From Litorivicinus sp965656605 (GTDB lineage: Bacteria > Pseudomonadota > Gammaproteobacteria > Pseudomonadales > Litorivicinaceae), in contig CBFHLC010000015.1 of the NCBI GenBank assembly GCA_965656605.1, forward strand, positions 1-44,392: a DNA stretch of 44,392 nucleotides. The letters run 5' to 3'. Of this stretch, positions 31,136-38,888 are shown in pieces. A model generated the notes under the pieces. The model worked only from the letters and a program-made list of their open reading frames with translations, was not told where the DNA came from and made no database searches. A program made the position numbers and the translations under genes. How positions within the stretch are numbered: the first letter of the stretch is position 1; each line of letters begins with the position of its first letter.

Positions 31136-32884
31136 GTGTTGTATCAGGCCCGTTCGCAATCCCAAGCCGTGTTTGATCAGGCGTTAAATTTGGGGGCGAC
31201 GGGCTTGCAGGCGCGTCTACTCGCCGGTCGCTTGACCGAACAGTCCGTTGAGTCCCTGGACGGCATTCTGAACCCGCATCTGAAGCACCTGGTCGCTCCT
31301 GACCAGCTCATCGACTGTGATCGGGCAGTGGCGCGCTTGGCCCAAGCGATCAAAGATCAAGAGCGCATCGGCATCCTGACCGACTACGATGTTGATGGGG
31401 TGACCAGTCACCTTGTGTTGATGAGCGCGCTGCGTGATCACTTTGGCGTCGCGGCCGAGCTACTATCCAGCTGGATAGGGCATCGCATCCATGATGGCTA
31501 CGGCATTTCGCAAAATTTAGTCGATCGGATTTTGTCCGCCCCCGTGCGTCCACAAGTGGTGATCACCGCGGATTGCGGATCCTCAGACCAGGTTCGAATT
31601 CAGCAGCTGGCCGAGGCCGGCATTGATGTGATCGTAGGGGATCATCACGCGATTCCAACAGAAGGCATTCCGCAGGCGGCCTTTGCAGTGGTCAATCCCA
31701 CCCGACCTGATTGCAGTTACCCAGACAAAGCCATCGCCGGCGTCATGGTCAGTTGGTTGATTATGAGCGCTCTGCGGGGCCATTTAATTGCCCAAGGCCG
31801 GCTGCCTGCGAACGCTCCCAAGTTGGTGGATTGTCTGGATGCGGTAGCCTTGGGGACCGTGGCGGATTGTGTTGATCTGGGTGGCAGCGCGATTAACCGT
31901 GCCATTGTGCGCGCGGGTCTGGGCCAAATTAATCAGATGGCGCGTCCGGCCTGGCGCTCGATGGCGCGGGTCTTGGGGGCGGACCATGCGGTATTTGATG
32001 CGGGCACCTTGGGGTTCCAAGTCGGGCCCCGAATTAATGCCCGCGGCCGCATCGATGACCCGATGGCGGCGTTGCATTGGATAATGGCGACGACGGACGC
32101 TCAAGCCGATCAACACTTAACTGTGCTCAGTGCCGACAATGAAGAGCGCAAGGCGATCGAGAGGGGCATGGTTCAATCGTGCATGCCAAAGGCCCTTGCC
32201 CAGCGTGACACCCATCGATTTGTCGCGGTGGTGGCGGATGATTCCGGGCATCCCGGGGTTCAGGGAATTGTGGCCTCGCGGATTACCGAGCGCACGGGTC
32301 TTCCTAGTGTGGTGTTGGCGCCAGCGCAAACACCTGGCGACTACGTTGGATCCATGCGTAGTGTTGCCGGCGTGCATGCCCGCGAGGCATTGCAACAGTG
32401 TTCGGAGTGGTTAACTCGTTTTGGTGGGCACAGCGGGGCGGCCGGTTTGAGTTTGCCCAAGGCCCACCTCACCGAATTTGCCCATGCGCTGCACAATGCC
32501 GTGGCATCACAAGTTGACCAAGCACCGCAGCCGATTAAGTGGCATGACGGTTATTTGGATCCTGATCGTTTGGGTCCTGAATTGATGGGCGAGATCGGGC
32601 AGCTAGAACCTTTTGGTCGCGGGTTTGAGTCTGCCAAGTTCGTAGCGAGTTTTGATGTGGTGTCGGCCAAGGTGGTCGGCAAAGATCCGGTTCACCTAAG
32701 CCTAGAATTAGCCTGTAGCGCACGGCAGTTTAGAACGGTGTGGTTCCGAGCATTAACCGAGCCTGGCGCACCGTGGCCGGTGGCGGTAGGTCAGCATGTA
32801 GAGCTGCTATGGACTCCGGTGATCGAAACGTTTCGGGGGCAAACCCGCTACGTTCCGCGCATCGAAGGTTTAGTGTCCAACTAG
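31136..32884 (+). CDS. recJ: Single-stranded-DNA exonuclease RecJ
   Basis: A 582-residue 5'-3' exonuclease of the DHH family used in recombination and mismatch repair. Motif I is DYDVDG (residues 83-88), where the common form is DFDADG; the DHH motif is at 169-171 (GDHHAIP). Later come RINARGRIDDP and GGHSGAAGL, typical of RecJ. The length matches E. coli RecJ (577). The start is GTG 31136, one base after the thrC stop, with only a poor ribosome site, so it depends on coupling; TTG 31139 is an alternative. Its last four bases overlap the converging second csrA. Confidence 0.88.
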   Translation: MLYQARSQSQAVFDQALNLGATGLQARLLAGRLTEQSVESLDGILNPHLKHLVAPDQLIDCDRAVARLAQAIKDQERIGILTDYDVDGVTSHLVLMSALRDHFGVAAELLSSWIGHRIHDGYGISQNLVDRILSAPVRPQVVITADCGSSDQVRIQQLAEAGIDVIVGDHHAIPTEGIPQAAFAVVNPTRPDCSYPDKAIAGVMVSWLIMSALRGHLIAQGRLPANAPKLVDCLDAVALGTVADCVDLGGSAINRAIVRAGLGQINQMARPAWRSMARVLGADHAVFDAGTLGFQVGPRINARGRIDDPMAALHWIMATTDAQADQHLTVLSADNEERKAIERGMVQSCMPKALAQRDTHRFVAVVADDSGHPGVQGIVASRITERTGLPSVVLAPAQTPGDYVGSMRSVAGVHAREALQQCSEWLTRFGGHSGAAGLSLPKAHLTEFAHALHNAVASQVDQAPQPIKWHDGYLDPDRLGPELMGEIGQLEPFGRGFESAKFVASFDVVSAKVVGKDPVHLSLELACSARQFRTVWFRALTEPGAPWPVAVGQHVELLWTPVIETFRGQTRYVPRIEGLVSN

Positions 32885-33102
32885 CCTTCTTTGCGGAAGG
32901 TGTCCTCAGGCATTTCTACTTCAATTTCTAGTTCGTGTGATTCTTCTGACGTCTCTTCGAGCTCGGCTCGTAAAATCCGTGTACTTGCGTCGGCATCTAA
33001 TCCAAGACGAACACTTTTTCCGTGAAAGCCAAGAACTTTGACAACCACCCGTCCGCCGTCGATGAAGATACGTTCTCCCATTCGACGAGTTAAAACCAGC
33101 AT
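32881..33102 (-). CDS. CsrA-family RNA-binding protein with extended acidic C-terminal tail
   Basis: A 73-residue paralogue of the csrA at 17.2 kb. The N-terminal strand MLVLTRRMGE keeps Leu4, Arg6 and Arg7, and Arg45 (one residue insertion) aligns with the critical Arg44. The core up to about residue 50 is CsrA-like, but helix and tail are replaced by a very acidic stretch with about a dozen Glu or Asp before TFRKEG. It should bind RNA, perhaps with different targets or dimer partners. GGGAGA lies ahead of the ATG; a longer upstream frame is not CsrA-like. It converges with recJ, sharing four bases. RsmA/RsmE/RsmF-type paralogues are known in Pseudomonas, but this tail is unlike them in my reading. 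Confidence 0.85.
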   Translation of the reverse strand: MLVLTRRMGERIFIDGGRVVVKVLGFHGKSVRLGLDADASTRILRAELEETSEESHELEIEVEMPEDTFRKEG

Positions 33103-33209
33103 GGTGGGTCTCCCTGTGTGAGGAAATACGTCCTCTGACAGAATCACCATACGCGCTATGAAAGAAAATTACATACTTTAATGGTCGTAGACGCTAAGTT
33201 TTTATTGAA

Positions 33210-33238
33210 CTGGCAGTTTGAGTGTGGATCGGTATCCT
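33210..33238 (+). promoter_or_regulatory. Tentative promoter of the IclR-family gene
   Basis: CTGGCA, a 17-base spacer and TATCCT place a start near 33245, the A of the ATG itself. That would make the mRNA leaderless, which would fit the absence of any ribosome site. Both hexamers match consensus only 4 of 6. Confidence 0.25.
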
Positions 33239-33244
33239 GCAGTC

Positions 33245-34045
33245 ATGCCAAATAACGACCCCCAACAGGTAAAAAGTCTGGCCCGCGGACTCAATATCTT
33301 GCTCGCGCTGGCCCAGCAGCCACACGGCCTTTCCTTGGCGGATTTGTCCCGTGCTATCGACCTGGCGCCCTCGACCGTGCATCGCTTGTTGCAGACGCTG
33401 GAATCCTTGCGTTTTGTGCGTGAATCCGCGGCGGGCCTATGGCAGGTCGGCGTCGCCAGCTTCGAGGTGGGATCGGCTTTTTTTGTGGCTCGGGATTGGG
33501 TGGGTGATTTACACCCAGCACTGGTCGAGCTGGCGGGCATGGGCGAGACCTCTAACCTAGGATCGTTGGATGGCAGTGAGGTGATTTTCATCAGCCAAGT
33601 CGAGTGCCAAGAAGTCATGCGCATGGTAGCGCCCTTGGGTTCTCGGGCGCCGGCTTGGGCCTCGGGTGTCGGCAAGGCCTTGTTGGCCGCGCTGACGCCC
33701 CAGCAGCGCCGCCGCCAGCTACCTAAGGAATTGGGCCCTGCGATCACTCCCACGACACTGACGACGCATGCCGCGTTGGACGCTGACTTAGAAGCCGCCA
33801 AGACGCGCGGGTATGTGGTCGACCTCGAAGAGCGTAACCCCGGCTTGCGCTGTGTTGCGGCTCCTATTTTTGACGAGTTTGGCGAGGCGCGGGTGGCCAT
33901 TAGCCTCAGCGGACCGGCCGCTCGAATGACAGATGGCAGGCTCGACGAGTTGGGTATGCAAGTGACCCGACTGGCACATCACTACACCGAAACACTTGGG
34001 GGCCGTTGGCCGTCAGATTGGAATCACCCTGCTAAGGACGGCTAG
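33245..34045 (+). CDS. IclR family transcriptional regulator
   Basis: A 266-residue regulator. The winged-helix domain (about 8-70) shows VKSLARGLNILLALAQ and LAPSTVHRLLQTLESLRFV; the ligand-binding domain (about 85-255) carries the family segment GSRAPAWASGVGKALLA and ends with a GL-R-C-V-A-A-P-I-F-D motif. IclR proteins sense small organic acids or aromatics and control catabolic operons. The start is taken at ATG 33245; GTG 33224 is possible but neither has a ribosome site. It is followed after 13 bases by a short-chain dehydrogenase, which could be its target, but this is only positional inference. The effector is unknown. Confidence 0.87.
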   Translation: MPNNDPQQVKSLARGLNILLALAQQPHGLSLADLSRAIDLAPSTVHRLLQTLESLRFVRESAAGLWQVGVASFEVGSAFFVARDWVGDLHPALVELAGMGETSNLGSLDGSEVIFISQVECQEVMRMVAPLGSRAPAWASGVGKALLAALTPQQRRRQLPKELGPAITPTTLTTHAALDADLEAAKTRGYVVDLEERNPGLRCVAAPIFDEFGEARVAISLSGPAARMTDGRLDELGMQVTRLAHHYTETLGGRWPSDWNHPAKDG

Positions 34046-34058
34046 CAGAGGGCACACC

Positions 34059-34754
34059 ATGCAAGTATTAATCGTAGGCGGCACCCGAGGAATCGGGGCG
34101 GCGTGGGCAGAGCGCCTGCAAGGCCAGGGCCACGAGGTCTGGGTGGCGGGACGTCAGGCCAGCGGGCCTGGCCAGATCGCAATGGATCTGGCGGATCCCG
34201 AGTCCATCACCGCAGGCATCGCCCAAGTGCGTCAGCAGGCGCCTGAGCTGCAGCAAGTCATCAATACCGCCGGTGTATTGCACTGGGATCAGGGGCAACC
34301 TGAAAAGTCCCTGCGCCAACTGAACCCACAAGCTGCGCTGTACAGCTATCAGGTCAATGCACTGGGGCCTGCGTTGCTGGCACAGGCGCTGTGGGATGTG
34401 ATGCGCAAGACCAAGCACTTTAAGTTCGCTTCGTTGTCGGCGCGGGTCAGCAGTATCAGCGACAACCGGCTGGGTGGTTGGCACAGTTACCGCGCCAGCA
34501 AGGCCGCGCAAAACATGATGCTTAAAAATGTCGCGCTAGAGCTGGGTCGGGTGAACCCCTCGGCTTGCGTGGCGCTATTGCATCCGGGGACTGTCGATAC
34601 CGACTTGTCCAAACCGTTCCAGTCACGGGTTCCCAGCGACAAGTTATTTGACGTGCAGCGGGCGGCGGCGCAATTGGATCAAGTGTTGCAGGACTTTGGG
34701 CCGGCGGATTCCGGGGTATTGCGCGACTGGGCGGGCGAGGACATCGTTTTTTGA
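34059..34754 (+). CDS. Short-chain dehydrogenase/reductase family protein
   Basis: A 231-residue SDR. The nucleotide-binding motif GGTRGIGA is at residues 7-14, NTAG takes the place of the usual NNAG, and the active site has Ser131 or Ser132, Tyr144 and Lys148 (YRASK). The SKAAQNMM and HPGTVDTDLSKPF segments are like those of CsgA/C-factor-type SDRs of the classical group. Substrate unknown. GAGGG precedes the ATG; a frame extending 21 codons upstream lacks homology. The gene is co-directed with the IclR regulator (13-base gap), and its stop overlaps the TTG start of the GIY-YIG gene. Confidence 0.85.
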   Translation: MQVLIVGGTRGIGAAWAERLQGQGHEVWVAGRQASGPGQIAMDLADPESITAGIAQVRQQAPELQQVINTAGVLHWDQGQPEKSLRQLNPQAALYSYQVNALGPALLAQALWDVMRKTKHFKFASLSARVSSISDNRLGGWHSYRASKAAQNMMLKNVALELGRVNPSACVALLHPGTVDTDLSKPFQSRVPSDKLFDVQRAAAQLDQVLQDFGPADSGVLRDWAGEDIVF

Positions 34755-35032
34755 AGCCGTGGTGGGTGTATCTGCTGGAGTGCCAGTCAGGCCGGTTGTA
34801 CACCGGCGTGGCGGTGGATCCCCAAAAGCGCCTAAGCGCGCACAGAGCAGGTCGTGGGGCGCGATTTACCCGAGCCGATAAGCCTGTGCGCTGTCTGGTG
34901 GCAAAAGAGTTTCCAGGACGCAGTGAGGCGCTGAAAGAAGAGTATCGGATCAAGCAGCTTGACCGGGTGGCCAAGCTGGCGTTGATTCAGGTGTGGCAGC
35001 ACGAGGGCTGCCACGGATTTGAGATCAGTTAA
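34751..35032 (+). CDS. GIY-YIG nuclease superfamily protein (UPF0213/YhbQ-like)
   Basis: A 93-residue protein, essentially a single GIY-YIG domain: VYLLECQSGRLYTGVAVDPQKRL places the two tyrosines (VYL and LYTG in place of GIY and YIG), with an arginine-rich middle, ALKEEYRIKQL and the end. The E. coli homologue YhbQ is a small nuclease proposed to act on DNA damage. The start is TTG 34751, overlapping the SDR stop TGA; GTG 34766 would lose only five residues. Its 3' end overlaps the ammonium transporter by eight bases, converging. Confidence 0.82.
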   Translation: MKPWWVYLLECQSGRLYTGVAVDPQKRLSAHRAGRGARFTRADKPVRCLVAKEFPGRSEALKEEYRIKQLDRVAKLALIQVWQHEGCHGFEIS

Positions 35033-36248
35033 CGTCTGGGTTTGCTTTGATTCGGTGGATCGACAAGTCCGCCCCGTTGTATTCCTGCTCTTCGTCCAGG
35101 CGTAGTCCCATCAGCATTTTCACGCCACCAAACACGATCGCGCCGCCAATCACAGCGATTGAGACGCCGGCCAGTGTGCCGATGATCTGCGACATCAGGC
35201 TAACACCGCCTAGGCCACCCAATGCGGTGCTGCCAAAGATCCCTGCAGCCAAACCGCCCCAGACACCACACAGGCCATGCAACGGCCATACACCCAGTAC
35301 GTCGTCGAGTTTCTGCTGACGCTGTGACCAGGAAAATAGGAAAACGAACAGGCCACCTGCGATCAGGCCGGTCACTAATGCACCCAGGGGATGCATGATG
35401 TCTGAACCGGCGCAAATAGCGACCAGCCCAGCTAAGGGGCCGTTGTGAATAAAGCCGGGATCGTTTCGACCGATGACCAGGGCGGCCAAGGTGCCGCCGA
35501 CCATGGCCATCAATGAGTTGACCGCGACCAGTCCGCTGATGCCTTCAACAGCCTGGGCGCTCATCACGTTAAAGCCAAACCAGCCCACGATCAGAATCCA
35601 CGCGCCAAGGGCCAGGAAAGGAATGCTGGAGGGCGCGAAACTGACCACTTTGCCGTCACGAATACGACCCCGGCGACTGCCTAGGAACAGCACCGCCATT
35701 AGGGCTAGCCAGCCGCCAACTCCATGCACCACGACCGATCCAGCAAAGTCATGGAAACCTGCGCCGTAGGCGCTCTCTAGCCAGCCTTGAAAGCCGAAGT
35801 TTCCATTCCACACGATGCCTTCAAATAGGGGGTAGACCAGCGCAACAATGGTGACGTTGGCCATCATCATCGGCCAAAACGCAGCTCGCTCTGCAATGCC
35901 GCCGCTGATGATCGCGGGAATCGCGGCTGCAAAGGTCAGCAAGAAAAAGAACTTGGTCAGCTCGTAGCCATTGTCTGCGACCAGTGAGTCAGCGGAGCCT
36001 AAGAAATTAGATCCGTAGGCAATGCTGTAGCCGATCGCGAAGTAAGCCACAGCGGATGCACCAAAATCGGTCAAAATCTTGACCAAGGCGTTGACCTGGT
36101 TTTTATGGCGGACGGTTCCAACCTCTAAAAACGCAAAACCGGCGTGCATAAATAGCACCAAAATGGCGCCCATCAAGATAAAGAACGTGTCTGCGCTGGT
36201 TGCAAGCAGCCCGACGCGCTCAGACAGTGACGATAAATTACTTTCCAT
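35025..36248 (-). CDS. amtB: Ammonium transporter (Amt/AmtB family)
   Basis: A 407-residue inner-membrane channel with about eleven helices. Family signatures are the FMHAGFAFLEVGTVRHKNQ region near the N-terminus, HDFAGSVVVHGVGG with the first pore histidine, and WPLHGLCGVWGG with the second. It carries ammonium as ammonia plus a proton or ammonium itself. The C-terminal tail (about 385-407) is where PII protein GlnK would bind. No glnK is present on either side, although the pair is usual. AGGAAAATAGG precedes the ATG. The upstream region holds a good sigma-54 element and two NtrC-like dyads (listed separately), which point to nitrogen-limitation control. Confidence 0.93.
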   Translation of the reverse strand: MESNLSSLSERVGLLATSADTFFILMGAILVLFMHAGFAFLEVGTVRHKNQVNALVKILTDFGASAVAYFAIGYSIAYGSNFLGSADSLVADNGYELTKFFFLLTFAAAIPAIISGGIAERAAFWPMMMANVTIVALVYPLFEGIVWNGNFGFQGWLESAYGAGFHDFAGSVVVHGVGGWLALMAVLFLGSRRGRIRDGKVVSFAPSSIPFLALGAWILIVGWFGFNVMSAQAVEGISGLVAVNSLMAMVGGTLAALVIGRNDPGFIHNGPLAGLVAICAGSDIMHPLGALVTGLIAGGLFVFLFSWSQRQQKLDDVLGVWPLHGLCGVWGGLAAGIFGSTALGGLGGVSLMSQIIGTLAGVSIAVIGGAIVFGGVKMLMGLRLDEEQEYNGADLSIHRIKANPDVN

Positions 36249-36261
36249 AACCTATTTTCCT

Positions 36262-36278
36262 TGCGCCATTTTGGTGCG
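36262..36278. promoter_or_regulatory. NtrC-like dyad A
   Basis: TGCGCC-ATTTT-GGTGCG agrees with the NtrC consensus TGCACC-N5-GGTGCA at 10 of 12 positions. It lies in the predicted leader of the ammonium transporter gene, between the sigma-54 element and the start codon. Confidence 0.5.
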
Positions 36279-36302
36279 CGTCAATGCAAAACTTCCCTGA
36301 TC

Positions 36303-36321
36303 TCGCACTGAAGTTGTGCGA
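36303..36321. promoter_or_regulatory. Dyad B (NtrC-like or LysR operator)
   Basis: TCGCAC-N7-GTGCGA is a perfect inverted repeat. Its core agrees with NtrC sites at 8 of 12 positions; its centre is 42 bp from dyad A, four helical turns. It could instead be an operator of the divergent LysR gene. Confidence 0.45.
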
Positions 36322-36363
36322 AACAGAATGAAATGGGTAGGGATACAATCCTCGCGCTGGGTT

Positions 36364-36379
36364 AGCGATTTCTGTGCCA
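36364..36379 (-). promoter_or_regulatory. Sigma-54 (RpoN) -24/-12 promoter of the ammonium transporter gene
   Basis: On the minus strand TGGCACAGAAATCGCT matches the consensus TGGCACG-N4-TTGCW at 10 of 12 positions, including the invariant GG and GC. The predicted start is near 36353, giving a leader of about 105 bases. Confidence 0.65.
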
Positions 36380-36440
36380 ACCTGGTGATTGAAAACTCTA
36401 GCGCACGACCCACATCCTTATTCGTGCCAAAGAGGAATGT

Positions 36441-37343
36441 ATGGAATATCTCGCTCGACTCCCCCTGTTTATCCGTGTCGCCAAATTAGGCAGTTTTGCT
36501 GCGGTAGCCCGCGAGCTCGACATGACCCCTTCGGCGGTTAGCAAACAAATCCAACGGTTAGAGAGCGAGCTGAACGTTCGCCTGTTCCAGCGGACCACGC
36601 GCAAGTTGGTGCTGACTGATGATGGCCAGCGTTTTTTTGACCGATCGGCCGAGTTGATCGAGAGCCTGCAGCAGGCCACCGATGATCTGCAGGACAGCCA
36701 TGGCAACATCGCCGGGCGCTTAAAGATCTCTGTGCCGATCGCATTGTTGGATTTCGGATTGAATCAGGCATTGGCCCAGTTCGCGCTGGATAACCCGGAT
36801 CTGGAGCTACAGATCGAGGGCAACGAGCGAGTCGTTGATATGCTCGAAGAGGGTATTGATGTGGCGATCCGTGTCGGGGCTCTAGATGATAGCTCTTTGG
36901 TGGCCCGTCAGCTGGCCCCCTCGGCCATGTGGGTGGTGGCAACGCCGGAGTTTGTCGCTCAGCATGGCCCAATCAATACGCCGTCGGATTTACAGGATCT
37001 CCCGCTGGTTTCGTACACCGGCAACGCCAAAAACCGTTTTCAATTCAGTCGTGGCGAGCAATGGGTTGAGCAGTCTTTTAATGGACGTATCAGCAGCAAT
37101 CACGGCGGCTTTATGCGCCAGGCGGTCATCAACGGATTGGGCTTCGCCATCACGCCGACTTTCTTGAGTGCCCGGGCGGTGGAACGCGGCGAGATTGTGC
37201 GCCTGTTACCAGATTGGACAGTTCAGCCGGAACGCAAGATATGGGCGGTCTATCCTCACCGACAGCACCTTCCCTCGCGGGTAAGGGCTCTGATCGACCA
37301 CTTAGTGGGTTGGTTTGAACAATGCGGTACCGATACACGATGA
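36441..37343 (+). CDS. LysR family transcriptional regulator
   Basis: A 300-residue regulator. The N-terminal winged helix (about 1-60) shows FIRVAKLGSFAAVARELDM and TPSAVSKQIQRLESELNVRLF, standard for LysR. The effector-binding domain (about 90-295) begins GRLKISVPIAL and contains the YTGNAKNRFQF segment. It looks like the subgroup near CrgA/DmlR, which often controls redox or aromatic genes. AGAGGA lies ahead of the ATG. It is divergent from the ammonium transporter and is followed nine bases later by the glycosyltransferase gene; either could be its target. Confidence 0.9.
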   Translation: MEYLARLPLFIRVAKLGSFAAVARELDMTPSAVSKQIQRLESELNVRLFQRTTRKLVLTDDGQRFFDRSAELIESLQQATDDLQDSHGNIAGRLKISVPIALLDFGLNQALAQFALDNPDLELQIEGNERVVDMLEEGIDVAIRVGALDDSSLVARQLAPSAMWVVATPEFVAQHGPINTPSDLQDLPLVSYTGNAKNRFQFSRGEQWVEQSFNGRISSNHGGFMRQAVINGLGFAITPTFLSARAVERGEIVRLLPDWTVQPERKIWAVYPHRQHLPSRVRALIDHLVGWFEQCGTDTR

Positions 37344-37352
37344 GGTGGAGCT

Positions 37353-38456
37353 GTGAGCGAGAAGCTAGATGGAAAGAACGTACTGATGATTTCAGCCTAT
37401 GATGCTGAGATCTCTGCGTACTGGACGGCGCGTCTGCGCGACATGTTCCCCGGCGCTAACTGGAGCGAGGTGGCGTTGGCACCGGACAACTTTTCCTGGC
37501 GTGTACGCGGTAATGCGCTGCGCTTTGCACTAGAACATCAAGATCAGCTGGCTCAGTCCTATGATCTAATCTGGGCCACATCGCTGGTCGATCTGGCGAC
37601 CTTGCGTGGTCTGGTGCCGTCCCTAGCCGCTATTCCTAGCATTGTTTATTTCCACGAAAACCCGTTTGCCTACGCAGACTCGCATCGCACGACCAGTTCG
37701 GGCGATGCGCAGGTCACCAGTTTGTATTCGGCCATGGCCGCTGACGCCTGCATCTTTAACTCGCGTCACAACCTTTCCAGCTTTATGTCCGGTATCGCCG
37801 CGATGTTGGACAAGCAACCTGACGAGGCGCCTCCCGGCGTTGTGCAATCCTTGTTGGCTAAAAGCCATGAGATTCCGGTGCCACTGAACAGCGATGTGTT
37901 CGAGGGCGGGGAGCCTGCCAGCGAACAGGGCAGCCTGCGGATTCTGTGGAATCATCGGTGGGGCTTTGATAAGGGGCCGGATCGTTTGCTGGCATTTATT
38001 AGAGCGTTGGATAAGTCCGATCTGGATGCGCGTCTGGTGCTGACAGGGCAGCGGGGGCGTCAAATCCCCAATAGCCTAACCGAGGTGGTCGAGCATTTCG
38101 GCCATCGGGTGGCGGTTAATCAATATGAGTCCGACCGCGAGATGTACCGCGCGCGGATGGCCAAGGCCGATGTGGTGCTATCAACGGCTAAACACGATTT
38201 CCAAGGGGTCGAGGTGATGGAGGCCGTCGCTATGGGCTGTGTTCCCTTGTTGCCGGATAGACTCAGTTATCCCGAACATTTCCCCGATATGCAGCGCTAC
38301 CACTCGATTCCTGATGCAGATCAAGAGGCGGTCAATGCTGTCGCAGCCCTTCGCAACTGGCGCGACAATGGGTTTCCAACACTGCCGGATATGACCCACT
38401 TTCATATCCAATCGCTTGTTGGTCAATACGAGGCTGTCATAGACTCAGTGGCCTAA
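37353..38456 (+). CDS. DUF3524 glycosyltransferase, similar to tRNA-queuosine alpha-mannosyltransferase
   Basis: A 367-residue GT-B-fold enzyme. The N-terminal DUF3524 region shows YFHENPFAYADSHR (about 99-112) and SAMAADACIFNSRHNLSSF (about 126-144), the signature of the group that includes animal GTDC1/QTMAN. The C-terminal half has the RILWNHRWGFDKGPDRLL segment and the E-x7-E-type loop QGVEVMEAVAMGCVPLLP for the nucleotide sugar. QTMAN adds mannose to queuosine in tRNA-Asp of animals; bacterial members are little studied. The start is GTG 37353 with a GGAG close ahead. It follows the LysR gene by nine bases. No queuosine synthesis genes are in the window. Confidence 0.8.
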   Translation: MSEKLDGKNVLMISAYDAEISAYWTARLRDMFPGANWSEVALAPDNFSWRVRGNALRFALEHQDQLAQSYDLIWATSLVDLATLRGLVPSLAAIPSIVYFHENPFAYADSHRTTSSGDAQVTSLYSAMAADACIFNSRHNLSSFMSGIAAMLDKQPDEAPPGVVQSLLAKSHEIPVPLNSDVFEGGEPASEQGSLRILWNHRWGFDKGPDRLLAFIRALDKSDLDARLVLTGQRGRQIPNSLTEVVEHFGHRVAVNQYESDREMYRARMAKADVVLSTAKHDFQGVEVMEAVAMGCVPLLPDRLSYPEHFPDMQRYHSIPDADQEAVNAVAALRNWRDNGFPTLPDMTHFHIQSLVGQYEAVIDSVA

Positions 38457-38477
38457 CCAAGTCTTGAGTATTTGACG

Positions 38478-38888
38478 ATGTTGCAGCCTTTTCACCTAGC
38501 CATTCCTGTTGATGATCTTGCTCAGTCCCGCCAGTTTTATGGTCAGGTGATGGGCTGTGCCGAGGGGCGCAGCAGCACGCAATGGATTGATTGGAACTTC
38601 TTTGGTCATCAGCTGGTAACGCACGTGGCAGCCAAGGCCGACGCGCATTTCAATGGCGTGGACGGTAAAGCTGTTCCGGTTCCGCATTTTGGCGTGGTGC
38701 TAGGTTGGGATGATTGGCACGCGCTGGCCGATCGGTTGAGTCAGGCGGGGTGCGAGTTTGTGATTGAACCCGGCATTCGCTTTGAAGGACTGCCTGGCGA
38801 GCAGGCGACGTTCTTTTTGTACGATCCGGCCTTGAACGCTTTGGAATTCAAAGCGTTCAAGGACATGGACCAGTTGTTCGCGACCTAG
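38478..38888 (+). CDS. VOC family (glyoxalase/bleomycin-resistance fold) protein
   Basis: A 136-residue metal-binding protein with two beta-alpha-beta-beta-beta modules. Likely metal ligands are His6 in PFHLAIPV, His70 in PVPHFGVVL and Glu123 in ALEFKAF. Such proteins act as dioxygenases, isomerases or glyoxalases; the substrate is not evident. The ATG at 38478 is taken, two codons past a TTG; no strong ribosome site is seen. The last 59 bases of the gene contain a perfect 14-bp inverted repeat. The stop codon overlaps the malic enzyme stop (CTAG), converging, so neither gene has space for a normal terminator after it. Confidence 0.8.
   Translation: MLQPFHLAIPVDDLAQSRQFYGQVMGCAEGRSSTQWIDWNFFGHQLVTHVAAKADAHFNGVDGKAVPVPHFGVVLGWDDWHALADRLSQAGCEFVIEPGIRFEGLPGEQATFFLYDPALNALEFKAFKDMDQLFAT
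38830..38862. repeat. Perfect 14-bp inverted repeat in the VOC gene end
   Basis: CCTTGAACGCTTTG and its exact complement flank the 5-base loop GAATT. It lies 24 bases ahead of the shared VOC/maeB stops. It is long and perfect for coding DNA. No T run follows on either strand. Because the convergent genes leave no intergenic space, it may serve as an mRNA 3' structure or transcriptional block for both. Confidence 0.7.
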
